From positions 4,893,786-4,957,785 of the forward strand of contig QCXZ01000041.1 in the NCBI GenBank assembly GCA_025024175.1: 64,000 nucleotides of DNA, given 5' to 3'. Positions 23,893 through 35,430 of this stretch are shown piece after piece. The position numbers were made by a program, and so were the translations under genes. The notes under the pieces were generated by a model. It ran no database searches, was not told the DNA's origin, and saw only the letters and a program-made list of their open reading frames with translations. Source of the DNA: Rhyzopertha dominica (taxonomy: Eukaryota > Arthropoda > Insecta > Coleoptera > Bostrichidae). The number at the start of each line of letters is the position of its first letter. Position 1 is the first letter of the stretch.

Positions 23893-25384
23893 TCGACGTG
23901 CATAGGGAATTTTTAACCTTTTGCGTAGTAAGTCTCTATCTATCGAGTTCCACTGTCAAGTTTATTGCTAAAAATGCCTTCCTGTTCCATTTTCCTAATC
24001 CCAAGTTATTCACATGCAGATATATTCCAAGAGCCTGTTCTTTCCAGTCGTACGCTTCAAAACATGGAGCGTATAAATATTTACAAACTCTTTTAGAGTA
24101 TTGGAAAGCGCGTGCTGTATGAATTTTGAAGTGCGCACAAAGCACGACGAGACAGCTGCCTTAGTGAAATGGAAATGAATATTCGCGAGCGGGAACACAA
24201 AAACACGGATCTGTGAGCTTGCATTAATTTAGTGAATTGTACTGGGAATTTAAGTGTTACATAAAAATAAAGGAAATTGCGCTAATTCTGTTAAATTAAC
24301 AAGACGAGGCTACGTTTATTTCCTTTGGAGTTAAGAAGACTACTGCAACTTTTATTATACCAGTCCTGAAACAAAGTATGTTTCAAAAGCTTATGGCAAA
24401 CAAAAATTTGTTACGCAATCGCTGACACTTGAAACACTGACATTTCGATTACACATGTCAAACAAACTTTTGAAATTAAATAAACAAATCACGAGGGAAG
24501 AGCATTACAATTTACAAGTTGTACATATCAGGAAATGGTAATAGGTTGGGGCCCTGGTTATTCTCGTTATAATAAGAGAGAAAAGTGTATCTTTACGGCA
24601 CTTTAGGTTTAGGTATCTGATTTTGAGTACTCAAGTGATTTAGAAACCTACCTAAGTGTTCTATACTGTGGGGCTAATAATAAAAGTATCATCCACATAC
24701 CTAAACCAACATTTTGGCTTAAACTGTTAATCGCTACCTCCTCAAAGTTTTTCAAATTACCTACTACAGTATACAGATTGCGCAACCTGATTTTTGTTCA
24801 TAAAAATTACCGAAAACATTATTTAATATTACGGACGTTGAAAGCATTCACCCTCGAATAATTACAGAGTTTTAAATTACCGAAGTACTTCCATCGTTCA
24901 TGTTCCGAGAAAACTTGAACTTCAGTGTTCATTCAGCCGAACAGAAGGCTACCACGGTCGTTAATAATGCGCCAAAGGCTGTGTGACCAACTTAGCGGAA
25001 ACTCTAAGCAGCTTACAGCTAATACCTGGAACCGCCGACGAATCCGAGCAAAGGATATCCAGGAACCAATACTGCGTGTAGTTTTAAGACTTCCACTATA
25101 GTCTGAATTTTAGCACAGTAAAACAAGAAATAAAAAGGTTGTACCAAATTTTCTTAAATTAAACAATGTTTTGCATGCATACATGACACACGTAGACAAC
25201 TTGGTTTCTTAAATGAAGACGTAACAACAGCATTGCAAATTTTGTCCAATAACCTTTTTTATCAAGAAAGTTTACACAAAAAGTATACAAACAAAACTTG
25301 TGAGGGAACAAAACATTTAAATTTGAGAAATTTAATTGAAAGCATACATTATAGGGTTTGGCATTCCCAGTCGATATTCATCGG
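23893..25384. other. No gene recognised
   Basis: No supported coding sequence. Short overlapping open frames on both strands near 23900-24200 lack motifs. Confidence 0.5.
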
Positions 25385-26750
25385 GAAATGAATGTATAAT
25401 AAGCCGACGAGCTTAAATGATCTAAGGCCTATAAGCTTACTACCCGTGATGTCAAAAATTATGGAGAAGATATTAGCACTTCAGCTCAGGCAACACTTAG
25501 ATCGGTATAGTATTCTGCCTTTCATCCAGTCTGGACTCCGACGTAATCATAGTTGCGCAACTGCTTTGCTTAAAGTAACTGATGATATTATTACAGCCAC
25601 TGATGTAAACCAAATCAATGTACTTATTTTGCTTGATTTCAGTAGAGCATTTGATACAATTTCTCATCCTATGTTATTATCTATTCTTAATTATATTGGA
25701 TTGCATGAAAGTTCTATTGAACTGAGTGGAAGAAGGCAAGTAGTAAAAATTGTTGATGATCTTTCTTCTCATAAGTATTTAACTAAAGGTGTTCCACAGG
25801 GATCCATACTTGGGACCCTGTTATTCTCTATATATACGTGCACTCTTCATCAGCATATTAGTACTTGTGCTTGTCACATGTATGCAGATGACACTCAATT
25901 GTATCATAGTTTCTACTTTAATCAATCCATGCAAGCAATCGATTTGATCAATACTGATTTGGAAAATGTTTGTTCATACGGCCAAACATTCACTGAAAAT
26001 AAATCCAACAAAGTCAAAAATTTTAATATTTGGTAATAAAAATGAACGCCTACAGTTACTAAACGTTGCTAAGTTTTATTGTAATAATGTACTGATTCCA
26101 ATTGTCGAAAGTGCAAAAAATTTGGGCTTAATAATGGATTCCAAACTGCGATTTAAGGAGCATGTTACGCATTGTATACGTAAAGCATATGCTAGTTTAA
26201 AAAGATTATATCCACATCGATCCTACTTCTCTAACAAAATTAAAAGCAAATTATGTGAAGCCTTAGTTCTGTCTCACTTTTCTTATTGTGACGTTGTATA
26301 CGGGAATTGTCTGGACGGTGAGACTTCGGGGAGTATACAGAGGGTGCAAAATTCATGTATCCGATTTGTGTTTGGTATGAGGAGAAATGATCACATATCT
26401 TGCAAATTTTCTGAGTTAGGTTGGCTAACTANGAGAACAAGAAGGTATCTACATATGTCCTGTTTATTTCACAAGATCCTTCAGAGTGGATATCCGCCGT
26501 ACCTGCTAAACAAATTAACTTATAGAACAGATGTTCATAACCTAAATCTTAGGAATTTGGGTTCTAAACTTACGCCGCCGATACATCACACTGCTATTTT
26601 TAGACGGTCTTCATTCAAGAAAAGTTTAGAACAATATCTATTGCAGGGTGACCACTTCATACAGGATTTTTTTCCCTTCTTGTTTCTTCGTTTGCGTATG
26701 CTGTCTTGGTGTGCTGCTATTATGGACTATGCTACATATTTATATTAATC

Positions 26751-26753
<3 letters not shown>

Positions 26754-26808
<55 letters not shown>
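26754..26808. repeat. TA microsatellite in LINE 3' UTR
   Basis: Simple (AT)n run of about 55 bp directly after the LINE stop codon. Confidence 0.95.
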
Positions 26809-27123
26809 AGTTCTTATTTTTCTGAAGAGCGCCGACGCCATTGCACTTTTGCACTTATATACTAACCTGTTTTTTATACACATGTGATTCAAGGGTTAAG
26901 TGGCAGAACAGACATAGTTCAAATTTATTTGCACTATGAGCTGAACTTGCCCTTGTGATATCCCTTTTTTTTTCTTTTGCTCATTCATGGAGTACCTATT
27001 TTGCTTCAATTTTCTTTATGTTGTATAAAAGAAAATGTTATTTATAAATTAAGTTGCATTATGAAATTATTGTAATAAACTTACTCTGATGTAAATTTTA
27101 TGGGACGATGGGAAATAAAGACC

Positions 27124-27170
27124 ATTATTATTATTATTATTAATATTATTATTATTAATAATATTATTAA
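27124..27170. repeat. ATT repeat tail of the LINE
   Basis: (ATT)n with minor interruptions after AATAAAGACC, marking the LINE 3' end. The 51-kb LINE has the same signal and the same kind of tail. Confidence 0.9.
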
Positions 27171-27239
27171 GTATTAGGTATATCAAATGTAAACGAACCT
27201 TACTCTAACGAGCGTCGGGATGAGCAGCTACGTATGGTG

Positions 27240-28060
27240 GAGCCGAATAAATTGTTAAGTGGGGATGCCTAGAGTAGAAAAACCAGCATTTGCAGCATCT
27301 AATGTGTTTTGTTTATCCGCCATTACAATGAGCGATGTAAATGTATCGCTGCCTTTTGCGTAATGCATCATTGTAAATTCCTTTTTGGAGCCTAAGGGGG
27401 ATCCTACATGTTGTTTTTTTTTAGCATCTGTAACCTTTCCCAGGGCGCTGAAGATGATGTTTATCCGATGTCTTCTCATAACGGTCCGATCTTATCTGTA
27501 CATTCATTGACGTACGGCAAGTATCCTGCAGCGATGTGTTCTTCTGGTTCCTGTGGTTATATGTTGATACCTTTGTCAATCTGTGCCTCAGGATACCCGT
27601 TCTTCTGCAGTGCTTTGCGTAGATGTTCTAATTCCTCTTCTAGGTGGCCTGGTGCGCTGATTAGCTTCGCTCGTTGTATCAGCATGTTGATGACTCCTTG
27701 TTTTTGGGCGGGGTGATGGTGCGAATCTGCATGCAGGTAGCGATCCATGTGGGCTGGCTTCCTACAGACCCGACGGCCTAGCGTGCCGTCTTGTTTCCTT
27801 GTCACCATCGACAACATTTACTTGGAATTGGAAGCCTTCGAGACAGCTGCATTGGCATCGGCACGGCTTAAACCTAAGTGTTGGTTTAGATACGTAGACG
27901 ACGCTTTCATCGGTTGGCCGCATGGAGAACAGAATATAAAAGAGTTCCTGAGCCATCTAAATAGCATCCACAGCGGCATACAATTCACGATTGAGGTGGA
28001 GACCAATGGCTCCCCACCCTTCCATCAACTGACTATCCAATGATCTCAAATCTTAAGGAA
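27240..28060 (-). pseudogene. Penelope-like element, internally inverted fragment
   Basis: Two halves of one Penelope-like reverse transcriptase in opposite orientation, meeting at about 27815. On the + strand (27814-28043): NIYLELEAFETAALASA, WFRYVDDAFIGWPHGEQN (the YVDD catalytic box of Penelope RT), EFLSHLNSIHSGIQFT and SPPFHQLTI. On the - strand (27817 down to ~27255): VTRKQDGTLGRRVCRKPAH, MDRYLHADSHHHP and EELEHLRKALQKNGYP, which in an intact protein follow immediately after the + strand part. The minus half decays towards 27255 and no GIY-YIG endonuclease domain is recognisable. The geometry (5' part inverted, 3' part in place, minimal loss at the joint) is that of twin-priming inversion during integration. 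Confidence 0.85.
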
Positions 28061-28386
28061 AATTTTTCCAGCTTAAATTGAATGAACTAAGAAATTCGAA
28101 TGATGAACTACACTGTTGGACAAAAGTTTACGCCCACCGTCGATTTTCAGTGTTCTGGATTTTTGAAAACTCTTAATGTTAAACTGTTATTGACATGTGA
28201 TTTGGCATACGGAAAAACCTGTGCTACTATGTTTTTATGAAAAACAATTGATATTTCACATTTTTAGACATTTTTATTGCATGTTTTACTTGGACAAAAG
28301 TTTACGCCCACTTCGCATTTTTGTTGAATTTAAGGCGGCTATGTTAATGTAATGTAATGTGTCAGTTGTTATACGTATCAGTCAAC

Positions 28387-29382
28387 ATGGGAAAAGGAAA
28401 GAGTCTTTCAGAGTATGAACGTGGGCAAATTCAAGCAAAGCGTGCAGCAGGCGATAGTATTCGTAAAATTGCTCGTGATTTGTCAAGGTCGCCTGATGTG
28501 ATTCGTCGTTTTTTGAGAAATCCTGCTGGTTATGATAGAAAGAAACGTTCAGGAAGGCTGGTAATGACATAAAACGGGAACTGAATTTGAGCGTATCGAG
28601 TAGGACGATCAGGCGGGAATCAAACGATGCAAGATGATGCGTGCCCCGTCACTCAAAGATCCTGATAGGCTTATTCGCTATAATTTCGCCGAAAGAAACG
28701 TCGACAGAAAATGGAGCGAAGTAAGCAAACGTTCATAATAATTCAAAAAATTTAATAAATTTATAAAATTATTAAGACCATTACATTGACAGTTTCTAAT
28801 TCTCTTTAGGTCATCTTCAGCAATGAAAAGAAATTCAATCTTGACGGTCCAGACGGGTTCCTTCATTATTGGCGTGATTTAAGGAAAGAGCCACGCTTTT
28901 TTTCTAGGCGTAACTTTGGCGGCGGTANTTGTATGGTGTGGGGTGCATTCTCGACACTTGGCACGCTAAGAATTGCTTTTACCTCACCTCGTATGGATAG
29001 CGCAGAGGATATTGATGTTTTACAGGCAAATCTGGTGCCGTACCTTCGTCGATTTCGCCGTTTAAAGTTGGTTTATCAGCAAGATAACGCGCCTATTCAT
29101 CGAAGTAATGTGACTATGCAGTGGTTTCGACAACGACGTGTGGAATTACTCGAATGGCCTGCGCGTTCTCCGGACTGTAATCCCATGGAAAACGTTTGGG
29201 CTATACTCGTCCGTCGAGTTTATGCAAATAACAGGCAGTATGGGACCGTACACGAACTGAAAGCCGCGATCAGACAAGTCTGGGATGAACTCGAGCCAAA
29301 CATCTTGAACAACCTCATTTTGTCTATGAAAAAACGCATGATTGCGCTGTTGAAATGTAACGGTGGCGTTATAAATTATTAA
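28387..29382 (+). pseudogene. Tc3-like transposase with one intron
   Basis: DD34E-type transposase related to Tc3. Exon 1 from the ATG at 28387 encodes the paired-like helix-turn-helix (KSLSEYERGQIQAKRAAGDS, RKIARDLSRSPDVIRRFL), then a frameshift/deletion at ~28563 and the second helix domain (KRELNLSVSSRTIRR). A second frameshift at ~28632 precedes RAPSLKDPDRLIRY. The intron is GTAAGC...TTTAG, 28721-28809. Exon 2 gives IFSNEKKFNLDGPDG, GAFSTLGTLRIAF, VYQQDNAPIHRSN (second catalytic D) and WPARSPDCNPMENVW (catalytic E), ending INY at 29382. The first catalytic aspartate is replaced by N (FSNEKK instead of FSDEKK), so the enzyme would be dead even without the frameshifts. Confidence 0.93.
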
Positions 29383-29664
29383 TGTTTCAAATTATTATTA
29401 ATTATTATAATTAATGTTTAAAATTAAATTAGTTTTGGCTTTTAAATAAATAAATATCGTTAAAAAATGCGAAGTGAGCGTAAACCTTTGTCCAGGTCAT
29501 AAATGCAAAAATGTCTATAAAAACGTGATTATCAATCGTTTTTCATAAAAACATAGGAGCACAGGTTTTTCCGTATGCCCAAGGTGGTATATTCTGGTGT
29601 TACAGTTCCTATATATTGATCCTGAACGATAGAAAGCACATCTGAGTTGTCTATGCAAGATACT

Positions 29665-29727
29665 ATCCTTGTGTATACATATTAATAACATAAAATAAAT
29701 AAAACATTAATATGTATACACAAGGAT
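29665..29727. repeat. Perfect 22-bp inverted repeat
   Basis: ATCCTTGTGTATACATATTA... at 29665-29686 is repeated in exact inversion at 29706-29727 with a 19-bp loop. It lies in the left part of the 2.7-kb element. Confidence 0.95.
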
Positions 29728-30682
29728 ACTATGAACTATATTAAAAGCAGGTATATAAAACTACAAAGATATTGTGCAGTAATTAATGCTATTTTTTCAG
29801 CATTATTATCTGTTGGTTAGAATAAAATGTTGATGAAGGCCAAGACTACAGGGAAATAAACGACAAAAAAGTTAAACTGAACGACTGAAGCCATTGTTAT
29901 AATAAGTCCACTATAATAGTGGTGCTAGTTATAATGCAATGGAAATTCACTTTACATAAGTATTTTCTGAGCTTATGTGTATATCTACTCAGGATTCCTA
30001 TAGAACTAGTAGTTGCTGAAGCAAAAATGAAATAGTATTTAAAATGTAAAACGTAACTACAAGGAATATTAATACCAGCAATCATTATTAAAGAAAAACA
30101 CATGATAATCTATTAAATCCTGTTGATAATAAATCGGAAGACAATAGATACATTATTTTTCATAAATATTAAACAATGTTTCAGAAGTTTGCAATTATAT
30201 TTATCATGACAGCTTTTGTTATTATATACTTATTATGTTAAATAAATGTCATACCATATACCTGAGGCTCTTTGTATTTAATTTACTATTTCATGTGCAA
30301 TGAGGTGATTAGCCCTCCGCAAATAGTAATATTTGTGCTAACTTAAAAATACTTATTGTAAAATATCAATTTATATCAAACGTACTCATTCAAAATACCA
30401 ACATTTAAGTAAAACGATTAATTCATATTCTTCAGCAGACAAGTCTATTTTATAAGTTTTTTTTTATAAGTAAAACGGTGGCAAAACCAAAGTTTATGGA
30501 CGAAAACCGTCAGCTTTGCTTGACTTTAAATTGCTGGTGTCTGGATGTGAACGTTTACAACTGTGCAATTTTAATTCTGTAGCGGTTGGAAGTAGAATAC
30601 CTATACAGGTATAGTAAACGAACACCATGTCACATTTATAAAACTGCAGAACTGACCAATTGGTTAAAGCTTTCGCGGCCAG

Positions 30683-30935
30683 GTGAAGAACTATTGTCTG
30701 ATTCGCGTCTGTAGGCCGTCGTCAGTTGGAGTTGCTTCCTAAAGTTTTGCTAGCGCGAGTGGCAAGCTTCTTCAGAGGTCCTTCCATCTCCGGTGCTGGA
30801 CATAGACAGTCTACGATCAGCACCGGAGACGGAAAGACCTCTGAAGAAGCTTGCCACTCGTACTAGTGAAATGTTAGGAAGCAACTCTAACCAACGACGG
30901 CTTTTACACCCTAACCAGGACAACAGTTCAGATTT
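30683..30935. repeat. Long palindrome, Penelope-terminus-like
   Basis: Arms of about 80 bp (30718-30797 and 30817-30896) are near-perfect inverted repeats, extending imperfectly to 30683 and 30935. Each arm contains CTGAAGAAGCTTGCCACTCG followed by a G/A-AAA box, which resembles the CUGANGA...GAAA core of hammerhead ribozymes carried by Penelope-like elements. In the right arm the box is intact (GAAA), in the left it reads AAAA. It is probably two Penelope terminal segments head to head. The ribozyme reading is a hypothesis. Confidence 0.7.
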
Positions 30936-32336
30936 CACTGAGTAATATTATAAGAACCATCAGTATTTATCTAAAGTTAAATCCAGAGAATAGGATATAC
31001 ATACATGTTGATCTTCGTTAGGCCAAATACCTAACCAATGGTTCCGATCCGTTGAGCTGTTCTCGAGTTATAAGTGTGACAGACGGACAATAGCACCTTT
31101 TGGAAAATGTGCTAAAAATAATGCATTTGATGAATTAATAAATAAGTTAAAAGAAGTTGATAGCAACATATTCAGAGATAGTGTGAAGAAAAAATTGATT
31201 CTTTACATGAAAAATTCCAAAAGAAATTAAAAAAAAGGAAATGCCCATTATGNCGGTTTGTGCTTTCTTTCACATTTAACTTTTACTGCAAATGCAGACA
31301 CCACTATTAGTAAATTAGTACCACATTCGATTTTGTATATCTCTACAAGTAGAACAAGACTGCAGTCTTCAGTTTGCAATGTGTAGACGCATCCCTTCTT
31401 CGTTCCTCTTTGCACAACTTTACCTGTTTAGCTAAAACCGTCCAACACGAACAACGTCTATGTCCACCTTTACGTCAGCTTTAAAACTATATCTTAAACA
31501 ATATATTAACACTAGTTTATTTTTACTGCGATCAGTACATAAGTTCTGCTACAAAGATTACAAAATATGGTTTTAAATTAATATATGAGTAATATCCTCT
31601 GGCTCTGTATGTAAACTGTCAGATCTTTCTAGGCATTTTAGTCTTTTCACCAGCACCTTGAGCTCTGAGACATTTGCTCAGAATATTGGACATCGGACAC
31701 TTCTACAGCAGACACCACGAAGAATTAGTGCACTGCACTACGATATCAATCCCATGGACTCTGCTGGTCAAATACTTGGCAACTATACTCTATTGTGGGT
31801 CTAAATTTAATAATGATTCTTTATGAGACTCAGCAAGTATTTTCTAACCATCAGTTACACCTTCGGAGTGGGACAACAGCAAGGCAGCACACTAAAAATA
31901 AACAAATCAACGAAATATTTCTCACCTTTTGCTCATGTGCATCACTTTGTATTGATGAATTATTGTACCTGTAACTGCAATCTGCAAGCCCATATCCCAT
32001 TGGTTTAATCTGTCACCATTACTGCCCATACTGATGGTATGTACAACATGGTATACATTTGTCGTCTTAAAGGTTAAAATCTGCACATTAACATTTATGC
32101 AACACTTTTCTTATGCAAAAATTTTAATAATACTAATGACAAACTCACAATTTGACTATTGCTCGCTGGTTCTGTCACGGTGCTCTGCTTTTGCTATTAA
32201 TCAGCTTGGCCTGGGAGACAACGAACCTGGCGCCATCTGAAGTGTACTCAGATTTTGGAACAGACATTTGAACTAAAATGGCCAAAGCTGAAACACCAGT
32301 AATCTACCACCTTGGTATGCCATATCATTTGTCAAT

Positions 32337-32880
32337 TAGGCTTTTTAGAACACGTGACTTTTGAGCGACTGCCAGGGGGCAAATTTCAAAACGATGCAGC
32401 TTCTAGCGCGCTGTCATAGAAACCCCATTACTTAATGCCAACGTCAGTCACTAGAGCTGGGACATTCGATTCAATTCAAATCGTTCAATCAATCGCGTAG
32501 ATTCGGATCATTCAAGTCGTTCAAAAATCATTACTGAGAACGAGATACCGAGTTGTTTAGACCTGCTTAAAGACATATGGATCGTGAATTGAAAGTGACA
32601 ACGGTGTCTCCTGTCTTGCCACAGCATATAAATATGCTCTCATGCTGTGTTCTCGTCGTGTGCTGTCGTCAGCCGTTAACCATGTACGACGCACGAACGA
32701 CGCTGATTCATTAGCTGTGAGCCAAATCAAGGCATGAGTCATTCAATTTGAACGACTTGGTCATGAAGGACCCAACTCTATCAGCCACGCGTCCGTTTCC
32801 AGGGTTTCGCAGGCGCGACCCATGCGTGCGCTTTTTGCCCCCTGGACGCCATATTGGATGACGTAATCTTAAAAAGCCTA
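32337..32880. mobile_element. MITE M1, copy 1, TIR TAGGCTTTTTA
   Basis: 544 bp, beginning TAGGCTTTTTAGAACACGTG and ending TCTTAAAAAGCCTA. It is flanked by AT on both sides (32335-32336, 32881-32882), and joining the flanks restores the Tc3 terminal repeat, so the 2-bp AT duplication is well supported. It has no coding capacity. Closely related to 46957-47444. Two-bp AT duplications are, as I recall, a trait of ISL2EU-type DDE_4 elements; a THAP-DDE_4 remnant lies at 4.7-5.7 kb, but no direct sequence link was seen. Confidence 0.92.
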
Positions 32881-32958
32881 ATAACAGTTTAAGGTTAAGC
32901 GTTTTCAAATGTCCAGAACACCGAAAATCGACGGTGGGCGTAAACTTTTGTCTATGTG

Positions 32959-34362
32959 CTTTTGTATTTATAATAATAAGCTTCTAGTGAAAGACTTTTT
33001 TCACAACTTAATATGACAGAAAAAATATAAGGAATAGGGTCCTTCCTGCAACATGTAATTCCCTATTGATGGGAAAACAATTAATATCTGAAGTGCCATG
33101 TTATGGTTGGAAGCCCCACGACAGACACGAATATTACGTATTAAATAAAGTTCTGCAACGTAGTACGAACACGTCGGTTCTTGGTGATAAAAACTTCCGG
33201 CGACCTCTAGCAATTTTGGGGACTACGCGTACCAAGGGCAAGATGTAAAAATGACGATGTTAAAGACATACAAGGAACAATATTACAGACTGGAAACAGC
33301 ATCTAAAAGACAGATACTCCTGGAAAAGAGAATACCTATATGTGTGTTTCATATAGCTATCTTATTAGATTTTTTGCAACAAAACTGCACATGGTATGTC
33401 ATAACACCGACGCGAAATTTTCCCGCAGCGCACAGACCTAAATATTAGCCGGACTGTGTTGCCCACTTGAAAGGAAAAAACCCAATTTCGTCGCCATTCG
33501 ACCAAACCATCGAAATTAGGTAAACAGCCCCGGATATTTCCACCGAAACGCGGTGTTTTGTGTTCGAGGGGACAAATTTCATTTACCACGCTGCTGCCGG
33601 TGTGCCGTGGACAACCCGACGAATCCGTTTATGCGAGTATAATTAATTCGGACGAACAGAAACCCGCGGGCTTTGGCATGCCCTGAGCAAACGGGCCGGC
33701 ACATTCGGACCTGGGAAGCATTTAGTTTGTGCAGGGCTCGGGAGATCCGCTGCTGTCCATATAAATGAATTTCGGTTAATTCGGTGATGTGTTTGCGGTT
33801 GCTCTTGTTTCATGGGTTGCGAACATGAAATACGAAAAATCTGGAATTTCTAGGATGAATGGATATAACAGATAGTTCACACAGTTGTTGGAACCTTTGA
33901 ACTAAAACCAATTTAGATTTATTGCAATACAAGCTACAATGTGTCCGACCTAGGAATCATATTTATAACACGCATTATGACAAAACCTTTTTATTCAACT
34001 ATCAATACATGACGAGATGTTGCTTCTAATGGGTTGCATTTTAGTGCTTAGTATAAAAAGGTTTGTCTACGATCACATTCTATTAATTAATGAAAAGTAC
34101 AAAGGTACCAACTGGTCCCAACTAAATTTGCACCCCTAAAGTGTCCGATTTAATTATTTATTTATTTAAATACACTCCCAAAGATTGCAAACCGAAAAAA
34201 ATACTTAAAAGTAATTTATAACAGACAACTTCTTTAGTCACCTAGAAAATTACAGTGAAGTTTAATTAGCCAATTTCACTTAAACCTAATACAGCATTCT
34301 TAATTTTATTCATGTTACAATTGAAAATATCAAGACTATCCTAAAATAGTATTGCCAGCATA
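32959..34362. other. No gene recognised
   Basis: Intergenic; part (33400-33800) is richer in G+C. No domain or splice structure recognised in the short open frames there. Confidence 0.5.
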
Positions 34363-34780
34363 CGAGGATTGCCCGATAAGTACTTAGCCTACAAAAAAGA
34401 AACGAGAATTTTGGAAAAGTGAATCCCAAAAAACGGTAGCCATTACCTTTCTGGCCGATAGGACAGTCTTCGCCTTCTTTGGAGCACATTCGCTGGGTAA
34501 AGTCCACTGTTTCGACTGTTCCTTGGTCTCTGGTGTGTACCAGTGTGTACTCTTTGAATTAGCTGCGCGATTTCCTTTCCAAAAACAAGAATCTAATCAC
34601 CGACCGATATTGCTCTTTTTCCATTTTTCTAAAATACGCGGTCAAAACAAAATCATGAGTCCGATTCGGCTGAAATTTTGATAATGGCCGTCTACGAAAA
34701 TGTACTACACGATAGTAAATTTCTCTTGCGACAATGACGCCATCGAGCTGTGAGGCTAAGTACGTTTCGGACCGCCCTCG
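34363..34780 (-). mobile_element. Internally deleted mariner element
   Basis: 418 bp between TA dinucleotides at 34361-34362 and 34781-34782. The ends are inverted repeats: CGAGGATTGCCCGATAAGTA on the left and, on the complementary strand, CGAGGGCGGTCCGAAACGTA from the right, both followed by CTTAGCCT. On the minus strand a start codon at 34624 opens MEKEQYRSVIRFLFLERKS, the mariner N-terminus. After a deletion junction another frame gives YTPETKEQSKQW, APKKAKTVLSARKVMATVFWD, the block around the mariner catalytic core. Most of the transposase is gone. It is a deletion derivative with both ends preserved. Confidence 0.92.
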
Positions 34781-35179
34781 TAAAATATATTGTAACGAGC
34801 AGAATTGGTAAATTAAACAACGAGTTTGATCCACGGAAACGTTAACTTACAATAACTCCGGATAGCTAGACCCGTCGTTAGTTTGTATACAAATCAACTC
34901 GATAATTTAAAATTGGCTCAGTAGGTTCGAAAGAGGAAGATCTTTCACGGTATAAACGTTATCCAGCCCGAATGTAAATACTTTACAGATCTCCTCCGCA
35001 GTCTCTTGACATTAATTCTATGCACTTTATACTGGGGATCACAAACAACTTGGGTGAACTGAATAAATGTATCAAAATCGATAAAAGTTCCTTGCGTATC
35101 TAAGCACACAACCAGGTTTATTATACATGATCACTTAACTCCACCAAACATCACTTCCCAAATTTGTAAACCTAGCGCA

Positions 35180-35430
35180 TCGCTAACAAAACAATTGATC
35201 AATTGGCTAAAGAAAAAATAAAAGTCATATCTTGACTCTTATTAATGTTGAGACAAAGTTCATGGAGCGAACATCAAGCAAATATTCTACAAAGGTCCTC
35301 CTAGAAAAGTATACAGTCGTGGTCTATGTTATCTGAACCATTAATCTATAAATCAATGGCATACCGAAGCACACTGTTAGTAGTAGAGGTCCAAGAATGG
35401 ATCACTGCGGTACACCCGATGTTGCTTGTA
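35180..35430 (-). pseudogene. Small LINE RT fragment
   Basis: Minus-strand reading from ~35430 gives ATSGVPQ, a stop, then SILGPLLLTV, the conserved SGVPQGSxLGPLLF block of non-LTR reverse transcriptases. The following residues are too degraded to place. Short, stop-containing and of uncertain extent. Confidence 0.55.

Larger units (their letters stand above)
25385..27170 (+). pseudogene. LINE RT copy with ATT tail
   Basis: 5'-truncated non-LTR retrotransposon of the same family as the minus-strand copy at 0.1-3.6 kb. Frame 1 runs from 25392 with LNDLRPISLLPVMSKIMEKI, then QSGLRRNHSCATALLK, LILLDFSRAFDTISH, GVPQGSILGTLLFSIYT and MYADDTQLYH (catalytic ADD). A small deletion around 25727 removes about seven residues. 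A frameshift near 26000 moves the frame to the C-terminal part (KSKILIFGNKN, SAKNLGLIMDSKLRFKEHV, LSHFSYCDVVYGNC, TYRTDVHNLNLRNLG), with an N at 26432. The 3' UTR holds a (TA)n tract, an AATAAAGACC signal and an (ATT)n tail at 27124-27170. The RT core looks otherwise complete. Confidence 0.93.
29579..32315. mobile_element. 2.7-kb TIR element of unknown superfamily
   Basis: Starts CCAAGGTGGTATATTCTGG and ends with the inverted counterpart of CCAAGGTGGTAGATTACTGG. It is flanked by TATGC at 29574-29578 and 32316-32320 and sits in the right terminal repeat of the Tc3-like element; joining the flanks restores that repeat (GTATGCC...TGTCAAT). The TIR is about 25 bp, imperfect beyond the first 11 bp. 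The target duplication is 5 bp (one base ambiguous). No transposase motif was found inside, only inverted repeats and a Penelope-like scrap. Five-bp duplications occur in Transib, but these termini do not look like Transib ends. Confidence 0.8.
28111..32958 (+). mobile_element. Tc3-like transposon, opened by two later insertions
   Basis: The left terminal repeat starts after TA at 28109-28110 (CACTGTTGGACAAAAGTTTACG) and its inverted counterpart ends near 32958 (CGTAAACTTTTGTC). A second inner pair of inverted motifs (ACAAAAGTTTACGCCCACTT near 28293 and its complement near 29470) recalls the two transposase-binding sites of Tc3 ends. The right terminal repeat is split twice: at 29578/29579 by a 2737-bp element and at 32336/32337 by a 544-bp MITE. 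Removing both, with their duplications, leaves about 1.56 kb, the expected size for a Tc3-type element. The right TA is not clear. Confidence 0.9.
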
